Source of the DNA: Thermoplasmata archaeon
GTDB lineage: Archaea; Thermoplasmatota; Thermoplasmata; RBG-16-68-12; SOIM01
Direction of reading: 5' to 3'
Length of the DNA: 64,000 bases
Assembly (NCBI GenBank): GCA_023140195.1
Contig: JAGLME010000018.1
Span: 228,621-292,620, forward strand
The notes under the pieces were generated by a model. The model was not told the origin of the DNA. It saw nothing but the letters and a program-made list of their open reading frames with translations, and did no database searches. Below, one piece after another: positions 17,883 to 25,263 of the stretch. Each line of letters begins with the position of its first letter. Position 1 is the first letter of the stretch. A program made the translations under genes and the position numbers.

Positions 17883-19367
17883 TTGGCAAGCAAAGGTAAG
17901 AAGACATGTCCAGTATGCGATACTCCTGTCCCTGAAGACGCTCGAAAATGCCCTTCATGCGATACTGATCTGACCCTTTTCGACATCGACATGGACGGAG
18001 AACTCGACCTAGACAAGATTGAAATCTCCGATGACAAAGCTATCGATGACATACTATCTTCTATTGTGGGCAGGGATGAGTCATCCAAGCTGCTGGAGGA
18101 CATTAGGACCATCGGCAAGGAGAGCCACTTAGAAGGTGAGGACGAGATAGTCACCGCAGACGAGCCCGCAGCTGACGAAGAGATCGTGACCGAGGAGGGT
18201 ACTGCCTTCGAGTGCCCCTCGTGCGGATCCATGGTGGGTGCGGATGTGACGTCGTGTCCCAACTGTGGTGTGGAGTTTGCCGACGAAGAAGTGCTGGAAT
18301 TCGAATGTCCGGTCTGCAATGCTCCCGTCGCGGCCAACGCCGACAGTTGCGGGAATTGCGGTGTGAAGTTCGAGGCTGCCGAAGAAGAGGAAGAGGCTCC
18401 TGAGAAACCAGCTGAAGAGGCAGAACCTGCTCCTGAACCTGAGGTTGCGTCGATACCAGAGGACGAGGTCGAACTCGTTATGAAACACCCACCGGAACCG
18501 CCCAAAGAGGCAGCTCCGCCTCCGGAAGAAGTGGTGCCAACCCTTTCCGCCAGATTGCTGGAAGAGAGGAAGGAGAAACTGAAGAAGAATCCACCGGAGA
18601 GTTTCGAAGGAAAGGACCTTTACAAGGTCCTCCCTGCACTTGTGAATGAGATCAAACCGATACTGGCGATTGCCAAGAAGCAAAGTATCAACATAGGCCA
18701 GAGCAAGGAACTCATAGGCAAGGCGGTGGCGGCAAACAAGGCACGCCAGACCGAGGAGGCAGTCAAAATCATCCAGACCGCTCGCATCTCTCTCGATGAC
18801 GCCATCACAATCGGGATAGCCAACGATATCGAGGATTTCGTCAACGAGACCAAGCAGGCCAAGGAGGTCGGTTGCGATGTCGCCGGTTCTGAGGAGCTGA
18901 TCAGGGAAGCGATCACCGCCCTCAGGGATGAGGACTATGAAGTTGCCATATCTGATCTGGAAGCTGCGATCAACGAGTTGCAGCGATCGGCGGGAAGCTA
19001 CCGAGAGGCCAACCAGGCTCTCGATGAGGCAAGCGAGCTCATTAAGAATGCGACCGGGCTGGGAATAGACACGGACGAATCTCTTGGTCTCCTTGCAGAG
19101 GGGAGAGAAGCGGTCAACCGAAAGGGATGGGAGACTGCCACCTTGTTCGCGAAAAGGGCCAAGGAAGTGGTGGCAAAGACACTGCCCAAGGTATTGATGG
19201 AAGAGATGAAGGGTGCCAAGGACTCTTTGTTGGAGCTTAAGATGAAAGGCGGGGATCTCAGAAAGGCGATGGGCATTTACAAGCAGGCCAGCATTGCAAT
19301 GAAGAAGGAGGATTATTCGGCGGCACTGAAACACCTGAAGTCCTTCAAGACCGAGGTTAAAAGTTAG
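17883..19367 (+). CDS. Zinc-ribbon protein with helical repeats
   Basis: 494 residues from a TTG at 17883 with gaggga upstream. Three zinc ribbons are seen at about residues 9-30 (CPVCDTPVPEDARKCPSC), 112-132 (CPSCGSMVGADVTSCPNCG) and 143-163 (CPVCNAPVAANADSCGNCG), separated by acidic stretches. A Pro/Glu-rich linker leads to about 270 residues of alpha-helical repeats resembling TPR-like or four-helix hairpins (IKPILAIAKKQSINIGQSKELIGKA and three or more related units). There is no membrane segment. The stop is 4 nt from the convergent stop of the DnaA-DUF835 gene. It resembles the other zinc-ribbon proteins nearby and may bind them. Function unknown. Confidence 0.82.
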   Translation: MASKGKKTCPVCDTPVPEDARKCPSCDTDLTLFDIDMDGELDLDKIEISDDKAIDDILSSIVGRDESSKLLEDIRTIGKESHLEGEDEIVTADEPAADEEIVTEEGTAFECPSCGSMVGADVTSCPNCGVEFADEEVLEFECPVCNAPVAANADSCGNCGVKFEAAEEEEEAPEKPAEEAEPAPEPEVASIPEDEVELVMKHPPEPPKEAAPPPEEVVPTLSARLLEERKEKLKKNPPESFEGKDLYKVLPALVNEIKPILAIAKKQSINIGQSKELIGKAVAANKARQTEEAVKIIQTARISLDDAITIGIANDIEDFVNETKQAKEVGCDVAGSEELIREAITALRDEDYEVAISDLEAAINELQRSAGSYREANQALDEASELIKNATGLGIDTDESLGLLAEGREAVNRKGWETATLFAKRAKEVVAKTLPKVLMEEMKGAKDSLLELKMKGGDLRKAMGIYKQASIAMKKEDYSAALKHLKSFKTEVKS

Positions 19368-19371
19368 GTTT

Positions 19372-21432
19372 CTACAGGAAGCTGATTGTCTCGGTTTCCC
19401 TTTCCAGGATTTTCAATTCCCTTTCTTTGAGGGTCTTCGGACTCGTGGATATCAAAAGGATGCACTTGCTTTCCGAGACCTCGTCTATCAGCTGTCTGAG
19501 GAAACGCAGAACGGTTTCGAATGAGTTGTTGGATACGAGATATTCAAGGCCGTCCAGCAGTATGGTCCCGACCTTCTCTTCTTCTATGAACTCCTCGATC
19601 ACGTAGACCAGGCGCTCAAGGACTGGTGGAAGCGTTTCCTCAGTCGTACTTTCTCTGTCGGTCAACCATATGATCCTTCCCCTTCGGATATTGAACTTCT
19701 CCCTGGCCCGGTTGGGATTGGTTCTGGTAATCACAAGTCCCGCCTTCGAGCCCTTCAGGCTGCCCTGCAGGAGCTTGAAGCAGTTCTGAGGCCTTTCTTC
19801 TTCCACGAGGTAAGCTCGGCCTTCCTTGAGGTCCTGCACCGTCTTGTCAACCTTGGCCTCCCATTTGACCTGATCCTCCTCGCTGATGAGTTCTTTCAGA
19901 ACATCCCTCGCCATGCTCTCGGTTATGGGGATGTCCATCAAGGAGGAGAATGCCATGACACGATTGAGGGCCCCTTCCAGTTCCCTGATGTTGTTGGTGA
20001 CCAGTGTAGCAATCAATGAAAGGACGTCTCCGCTTACGTCCGCTCCCATTTCCCTCGCTTTCCTTCGGAGGATCGCGATCCTGGTCCTCATCTCTGGAGG
20101 CTGGATATCGGCGATCAGTCCGGCCTCGAATCGGGAGACAAGACGATCCTGCAGATTGGGTATTTCTTTGGGAGGTCTGTCAGATGTGAGGGCTATCTGC
20201 TTGTTTGATTCATAAAGCGCGTTGAAGGTGTGGAAGAGCTCCTCCTGGACATCCTCTCTCTTCTCCAGGAACTGTGCATCATCAAGCAGGAATACGTCCA
20301 CGTTTCGAAAGCGTTTCCTGAGCTGGTTCAGGGTCCCGTCCTTAACTGCCTGTCTGTACTCGTTGCTGAACCTCTCTGTAGTAAGATACAGAACGTTCGA
20401 CTTCCTGTCCTTCTCCGAAATGAAATTGCCAATGGCGCTGAGGAGGTGGGTCTTACCTAGGCCAGGTCCGCTGGTCACGAAAAGCGGATTGTAGGCCTTG
20501 TAGGGAGTTCTCGCCACGGCAAGACACGCTGCGTAGGCGAACCTATTGCTTGGGCCCACCACAAAACCGTCGAACACGAAGTGGGAGATCAGGTTGGTCC
20601 GTTCATCTCGTTCCATATCCTCCTCAGCGGCCATATCACCTTCCATATCACCTTCCTTGCTCTGCTTCTTGAGGATCATCTCATAGACATCGTCGGGTTC
20701 CTTCTCTTCCTCGGTTGGCACTTCTGCCACGATCTCCGGAGCTGATTCAGCTCCGGTTTTTGACGCGATCTTCTTGCCCTTGCGTTTCTCCTTTTCCATT
20801 GCTATCCTTTCTTCGAGAATCTTGAGATCCGTAAGCGCATCCCTCAAGGAGGCTGGGTCCTTCAATCGAGATTGCAGTTCCTCTACGTCCATCTTGAACT
20901 TCTCTGTCTCCAGGCCTTCCACTCTTCTCCCTATCTCCTCTAGACCTGATATCCTCTTCTCAAAATCGCCAAACTTCTCGACCGCGGCATCAATATCTCC
21001 ATCCAAATAGGTCTCAAGATCACCAATGGCATAATCCGATCCTCTCCAAGCCTCCAGCTTCTGCTTGAGCTCCAGCAGTTTCGGGTCCTTCTCCTCTATG
21101 CCATCTTCCATCACCTTGGCCAAATCGTCCAGATCCACCTTGGCGTGAAGTCCTATCTCGCATTTCTTCCTGTATGAGTCTGCCCATATCTTTTTCAGGG
21201 ATTCTTCACCATGGGTGTCGGTCTCTCCTTCGATGTGAAGGAAGTTGGTGGGCTTCCCTCCCCTGAGCAGAATGTACCCCTGCAATTCGCCCTCGTCCCC
21301 GCTCAAGGAGGTTGAAACGTATCCGTCGAAGTAGTACTTCTTCAGGTCAAGAAGCAGTTCCTTGAGGGAACCTGGACCGCCCTCTATGGCGCGGACTACC
21401 TTTCCTTCAGGCATTGGGAATTTCTTAGCCAA
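19372..21432 (-). CDS. DnaA-type AAA+ ATPase fused to C-terminal DUF835
   Basis: 686 residues from a TTG at 21432. Residues 1-100 form a small alpha/beta domain (GELQGYILLRGGKPTNFLHIEG) that looks like PATAN/DUF4388-type domains. A coiled coil and acidic linker follow (100-275). Residues about 285-520 read as domain III of bacterial DnaA: FVVGPSNRFAYAACLAVA, Walker A GPGLGKTH, Walker B VFLLDDAQFL, sensor-1 TSDRPPKEIPNLQDRLVSRFEAGL with the box VII arginine, and sensor-2 NIRELEGALNRV. DnaA domain IV, the helix-turn-helix that binds DnaA boxes, is absent; DUF835 takes its place (about 532-684). So replication initiation is unlikely and a signalling ATPase is more likely. Bacterial origin of the AAA+ domain is inferred from the motif match. 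Confidence 0.88.
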   Translation of the reverse strand: MAKKFPMPEGKVVRAIEGGPGSLKELLLDLKKYYFDGYVSTSLSGDEGELQGYILLRGGKPTNFLHIEGETDTHGEESLKKIWADSYRKKCEIGLHAKVDLDDLAKVMEDGIEEKDPKLLELKQKLEAWRGSDYAIGDLETYLDGDIDAAVEKFGDFEKRISGLEEIGRRVEGLETEKFKMDVEELQSRLKDPASLRDALTDLKILEERIAMEKEKRKGKKIASKTGAESAPEIVAEVPTEEEKEPDDVYEMILKKQSKEGDMEGDMAAEEDMERDERTNLISHFVFDGFVVGPSNRFAYAACLAVARTPYKAYNPLFVTSGPGLGKTHLLSAIGNFISEKDRKSNVLYLTTERFSNEYRQAVKDGTLNQLRKRFRNVDVFLLDDAQFLEKREDVQEELFHTFNALYESNKQIALTSDRPPKEIPNLQDRLVSRFEAGLIADIQPPEMRTRIAILRRKAREMGADVSGDVLSLIATLVTNNIRELEGALNRVMAFSSLMDIPITESMARDVLKELISEEDQVKWEAKVDKTVQDLKEGRAYLVEEERPQNCFKLLQGSLKGSKAGLVITRTNPNRAREKFNIRRGRIIWLTDRESTTEETLPPVLERLVYVIEEFIEEEKVGTILLDGLEYLVSNNSFETVLRFLRQLIDEVSESKCILLISTSPKTLKERELKILERETETISFL

Positions 21433-21463
21433 GACTCCGACCCAGTTAGAGAATAGGCTTGCT

Positions 21464-21474
21464 ATTAAAAACTT
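21464..21474 (-). promoter_or_regulatory. TATA box of the DnaA-DUF835 gene
   Basis: gtttttaatag on the minus strand, about 32-42 nt upstream of the TTG at 21432. It supports that weak start codon. Confidence 0.55.
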
Positions 21475-21574
21475 TTCCGATTAGAGTTCCCTCGGAGAAA
21501 TAACATACGGCCTCTTCATCCCAATTGACGACTTCGAAAGAAATATTAGTGGGAATAACTTTACAACCACAGCC

Positions 21575-22813
21575 ATGAAGGAATTCTTCACAATTGACGA
21601 TTTCAAGTTAGCTGGCAGTGCTGTTCTGCTGCGAACCGACATCAATTCCCCCATTGATCCGACGTCTGGGAGAATCCTCAATGACGCGAGAATACGAAGA
21701 CATGTACGGACCATCAACGACCTTAAGGACTCCAAGGTCGTCATACTGGCACATCAGAGCAGACCCGGAAGGGCGGATTTCACGACCACAAAACCCCACG
21801 CCAAACGTATGTCCTACTTGCTGCGGAAGCGGGTGAAGTATGTTGATGGACTGTACAACTCTGGGACAATGAAGTGCATCGAATCCCTGTCCAACGGAGA
21901 TGTCATTCTCCTGGAGAACGTCAGGTTCTACGCCGAAGAGATGGTTATGAAAAACCAGCCCGTGGAGAAACAGGGCGACACCCTCTTCGTGAGGACTCTT
22001 GCGCCTCATTTTGACTACTTCATCCAGGATGCATTTGCGGCCGCGCACAGGTCCCAACCGTCAATGGTCGGCTTCCCTCAGGTGTTGCCCACGATGGCAG
22101 GGAGGGTAATGGAGCGTGAAATGACCATGCTCGACCACCTCTTGCAGTCCAAGCTGGATTCCAAGATCGCCATACTGGGCGGCCTGAAGGTCGACGATTC
22201 GATCGGCATAGCTGGACATTTCCTTGATAAGAAGATAATGAGCAATATCCTCACAACGGGCGCGGTCGCCGTCGTCTTCTTGCTTGCTAAAGGTGTCGAC
22301 GTTGGTTCGGGGAGTGTGGATATCGTGGCCAAGGAGGTCGATGACCTTCAGGTCCAGATCAGCAGGGCAAAGGAGCTCTTGGAGAAGTATGGTGACAGGA
22401 TTTCCATTCCAACGGATGTGGCGGTTAACGCCGACGGCGAAAGGGTTGGGATGCCCATAGAGAAGCTCCCATCCGAGTACCCGATATATGACATAGGCCT
22501 GGACACCCTCGTTGAGTATTCCTCCCAGATTGAGAATGCGGGCGCGGCCGTTCTGAACGGGCCTCCCGGTGTCTTCGAGATTGCTGATTTTTCACTCGGA
22601 ACCAAGGAGATATTCAAAGCCCTTGCGAACACCAGCGGATTCTCGGTGATAGGCGGAGGACACACGATCGCTGCGGCTGAAGAGATGGGTATCGTGGAGA
22701 AGTTCGACCATGTCAGCACGGGTGGAGGAGCCTTGATATACTATCTGTGTGGCGAGGAACTGCCGGCCATCAGGGAGATTAAGAAATCCTACAAGAAGTA
22801 CTGCAAGGCCTAG
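21575..22813 (+). CDS. pgk: Phosphoglycerate kinase
   Basis: 412 residues, the normal length. It interconverts 1,3-bisphosphoglycerate and 3-phosphoglycerate with ADP/ATP in glycolysis and gluconeogenesis. The N-terminal half has the 3PG-binding residues (LLRTDINSP, LAHQSRPGR, LLENVRFY) and the C-terminal half the nucleotide-binding glycine motifs (ILGGLKVDDSIG, VLNGPPGVFEI, IGGGHTIAAAEEMG, STGGGALIYYL). SDGIG-type DINSP in place of DFNVP is a common archaeal variation. An A/T-rich aaatatta lies about 30 nt upstream, so the transcript may be nearly leaderless. It stands alone between two convergent or divergent units. Confidence 0.96.
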   Translation: MKEFFTIDDFKLAGSAVLLRTDINSPIDPTSGRILNDARIRRHVRTINDLKDSKVVILAHQSRPGRADFTTTKPHAKRMSYLLRKRVKYVDGLYNSGTMKCIESLSNGDVILLENVRFYAEEMVMKNQPVEKQGDTLFVRTLAPHFDYFIQDAFAAAHRSQPSMVGFPQVLPTMAGRVMEREMTMLDHLLQSKLDSKIAILGGLKVDDSIGIAGHFLDKKIMSNILTTGAVAVVFLLAKGVDVGSGSVDIVAKEVDDLQVQISRAKELLEKYGDRISIPTDVAVNADGERVGMPIEKLPSEYPIYDIGLDTLVEYSSQIENAGAAVLNGPPGVFEIADFSLGTKEIFKALANTSGFSVIGGGHTIAAAEEMGIVEKFDHVSTGGGALIYYLCGEELPAIREIKKSYKKYCKA

Positions 22814-22831
22814 ATCCATCGTTGATGGGTC

Positions 22832-24700
22832 CTATGGATTCCGATCTTTAGGAGGATCTATCACCCTGATCGTGTCACTCCCGGAGTGCTCGGAACCATC
22901 CGTCATCTTGAAAGTGACAACCAGCGTCACGTTCTCAGCAGGCGAGACCATTGCTTGGACCGCGGACCTATCGAACTTGAACATCCTCTCTTCAATCCCG
23001 TCTCCATCGTTGTCCTTGATGAAAGAGCTCTCGTTTGTTACGAACCCGTATTTCGTATCGTTCTCAGGTGAAAGCGTGTCGTTCAGCAGGACAGAGTCGG
23101 CGACTATATCCCTGGGATCGGCGCCGGATATCTCCACGTATACGGTGATCCACTTCCCCTTGCTCTTCAGGTTCAGGGTATCCGGATCGATGTCTATCTC
23201 CACCGTTATTGGCACCTGTTCCTTCTCGACAGTTATCACGGCCGTGTCGTTCCCGGAACCGCCCTGCTCGTCGGTGACGGTCAATCTGGCAGTGTAGTTT
23301 CCCGAGGAAGAATAGATGTGGTTCACTATCACCTCACTTGAAGGTGGCGAACCGTCCCCAAAGTCCCAGTTGTAGGAAAGCCTGGTGACCTTTCCCTCTG
23401 CATAGAACACATCATAGAGAAGTCCGCTGGACTTCAATCTGGAGTCCTTCCAGGCCACGTGGAAACTGCCTCCATCCTCGGATGTTATGGTCGGTCTCGT
23501 CTGCCAGTATTTCTTGAGGGTGTCATCGTTCACTTTGACGTTCGGTAGGAAGTTCGCGCCGCCATTGCCGGAAGCCGTGTAGAATATGTCCCAGCCTCCC
23601 AGTCTGGCGTCTGCCCATGCGATATGGACGAACTCTCCGTCTTCAACGGCCACCGCTGGGGTAGCCTGACTCTCGGTCGTGGCGTCGTCGTTAATCCTTA
23701 CGTTGAGATCGAATGTTGCCCCGTTGTCGGCTGATCGCGTGTAGAATATGTCCGAATCTCCCAGACGAGCGTCCTCCCAGGCTACATGGACGATCCCGCC
23801 GCTCTCAACTGCTATCGAGGGTTTTCCCTGGCTTGCGTTTCCGCCGTCGTCATTGAGTACGAGACTTGTCCCGAAGCTCAGACCGCCGTCGCTTGAACGC
23901 GAATAGCGGATGTCCGAAGCCGCCTCCCAGACCACATGAATGGTACCGCTGTCGCCCACTTCCACTATTGCCCCCCACTGATTGCCGGGTGTTGACCCCC
24001 AGCTGACATCTGTATTGCTCGAGAACCCATCCAATGAGTTGGCGTAGAAGATGCTCCAATTGCTGTTCCGATCGTCCTCCCAGACAACATGAACGGTCCC
24101 GAAGGCATCAACTGCCAGTGAAGGGTTGTTCTGCCAGTCCCCGGCAGCTTCGTTTGTCACCCGAACGTTGGTTCCGAAGGATAATCCTCCATCCGTGGAG
24201 TTGGCATAGTAGATGTCCCAGTTGTTGTTCCTGTAATCCTCCCACACGGCATGTACCAAGTCCCCGGGTCCGGTTGCCATCTCAGGCCTGGATTGTCTGT
24301 TCGGGTTCACGTCATCGTTCACCTTGACATTGGCCGCGAAAGAGGTTCCGTTGCTGGCCATGTGCGACGAATAGATGTCATATTCACCCGTGCGGTAATC
24401 TTCCCACAGAACGTGGATCTCCCCTGTCGAATCGACACCTATCGATGGTGGTGTCTGCCATTGACTTCCAGACGCATCGTTCACCCGGATGTTGGCCTCG
24501 ATGTTGATCAGACCATCTGGATCATAAGACCCCGAGCCGTCCAGGGTAACCGTATCTCCGAGAATTATCGTCTGATCGGGTCCTGCGTCTGCCACAGGGG
24601 CCTGATTTGCCATGGGCGAAGACCCATCGTATCCCGATGGATATGTAAACGTGACGGTCAGCAGTGCGAGTGCTAGCAAAAGGGCATTGTACTTGTTCAT
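22832..24700 (-). CDS. Secreted PKD protein with an inserted BNR/propeller-like repeat domain
   Basis: About 622 residues from the ATG at 24700 (GGTGAT upstream); a GTG at 24709 is possible. A signal peptide (ALLLALALLTVTFTYPSGYDG) opens it. Residues about 35-65 are the first strands of a PKD domain (PVADAGPDQTIILGDTVTLDGSGSYDPDG). A block of seven or so repeats follows, each with an N(V/I)RVND...P.IAV...G.VHVAWED.R.G..DI(F/Y)Y motif like the BNR repeats of sialidase propellers. Then the PKD domain is completed (YNWDFGDGSPPSS...IYSSSGNYTARLTVTD). The C-terminal 120 residues are beta-rich, with a DNDGDGIEERMFKFDR calcium-like motif. There is no C-terminal anchor, so it may be released. Confidence 0.82.
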   Translation of the reverse strand: MNKYNALLLALALLTVTFTYPSGYDGSSPMANQAPVADAGPDQTIILGDTVTLDGSGSYDPDGLINIEANIRVNDASGSQWQTPPSIGVDSTGEIHVLWEDYRTGEYDIYSSHMASNGTSFAANVKVNDDVNPNRQSRPEMATGPGDLVHAVWEDYRNNNWDIYYANSTDGGLSFGTNVRVTNEAAGDWQNNPSLAVDAFGTVHVVWEDDRNSNWSIFYANSLDGFSSNTDVSWGSTPGNQWGAIVEVGDSGTIHVVWEAASDIRYSRSSDGGLSFGTSLVLNDDGGNASQGKPSIAVESGGIVHVAWEDARLGDSDIFYTRSADNGATFDLNVRINDDATTESQATPAVAVEDGEFVHIAWADARLGGWDIFYTASGNGGANFLPNVKVNDDTLKKYWQTRPTITSEDGGSFHVAWKDSRLKSSGLLYDVFYAEGKVTRLSYNWDFGDGSPPSSEVIVNHIYSSSGNYTARLTVTDEQGGSGNDTAVITVEKEQVPITVEIDIDPDTLNLKSKGKWITVYVEISGADPRDIVADSVLLNDTLSPENDTKYGFVTNESSFIKDNDGDGIEERMFKFDRSAVQAMVSPAENVTLVVTFKMTDGSEHSGSDTIRVIDPPKDRNP

Positions 24701-24862
24701 CGAAATCACCGTCTCCCGGTTCTCCCCCTCCCCACGTATTAAGGAGTCTGGTAGTTGTTATGCATTTCTGGGTATTTCAACCCTTTGGATTGCCTGGATT
24801 GAGGGCATTGATCACCGCAAAGAATAAGATATCGTCTTGACTAGGTCTTTTGGAGGAATGTC

Positions 24863-25255
24863 ATGAGCGGTGAAGACGTCGTAGATGTCAGCGAGGCCGA
24901 TTGGGAGAGCAGCGTGGAGAAGTCAAGCACTCCGGTCGTTGTCATGTTCCACAGTCCGACATGTCCCAACTGCAGGGAGATCGAACCGTATTTCGATGAA
25001 TTCGCTAGCGAGTTCAAGGGAAAGGCGGTGTTCATGAAACTGAATGTCCTGGAGAATCCCACTATTGCCGGGAGATACGGTGTAATGGGCACACCCACCT
25101 TCAAGTTCTTCTGCTCGGGACGTCCGGTCCAAGAGGTTGTTGGCGCTGCTTATCCCCCTCTCATAAAGAGGACGATCGAGGAGACGCTGGAACATGGATC
25201 AGAGTGCGCCAAGAGGTCCACTAAGATAGACTACTCCATGACCGGTTATGCCTAG
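24863..25255 (+). CDS. Thioredoxin
   Basis: 130 residues with a strong ribosome binding site (ttggagg). It is a cytoplasmic thiol-disulphide oxidoreductase: the active site is CPNC at residues 34-37 in SPTCPNCREI, and the cis-proline loop is GTPTFKFF. Members with CPNC in place of CGPC are found in other Archaea. The C-terminus has one extra Cys (GSECAKRST) beyond the standard fold. The gene is divergent from the PKD protein and convergent with the M6 protease. Confidence 0.9.
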   Translation: MSGEDVVDVSEADWESSVEKSSTPVVVMFHSPTCPNCREIEPYFDEFASEFKGKAVFMKLNVLENPTIAGRYGVMGTPTFKFFCSGRPVQEVVGAAYPPLIKRTIEETLEHGSECAKRSTKIDYSMTGYA

Positions 25256-25263
25256 AGCTTCTG

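Noticed and set aside
18129-19334. 401-residue minus-strand ORF opposite the zinc-ribbon helical-repeat gene
   Set aside because: Phe/Leu/Arg-rich shadow of a gene rich in Glu and Lys codons; no domain.
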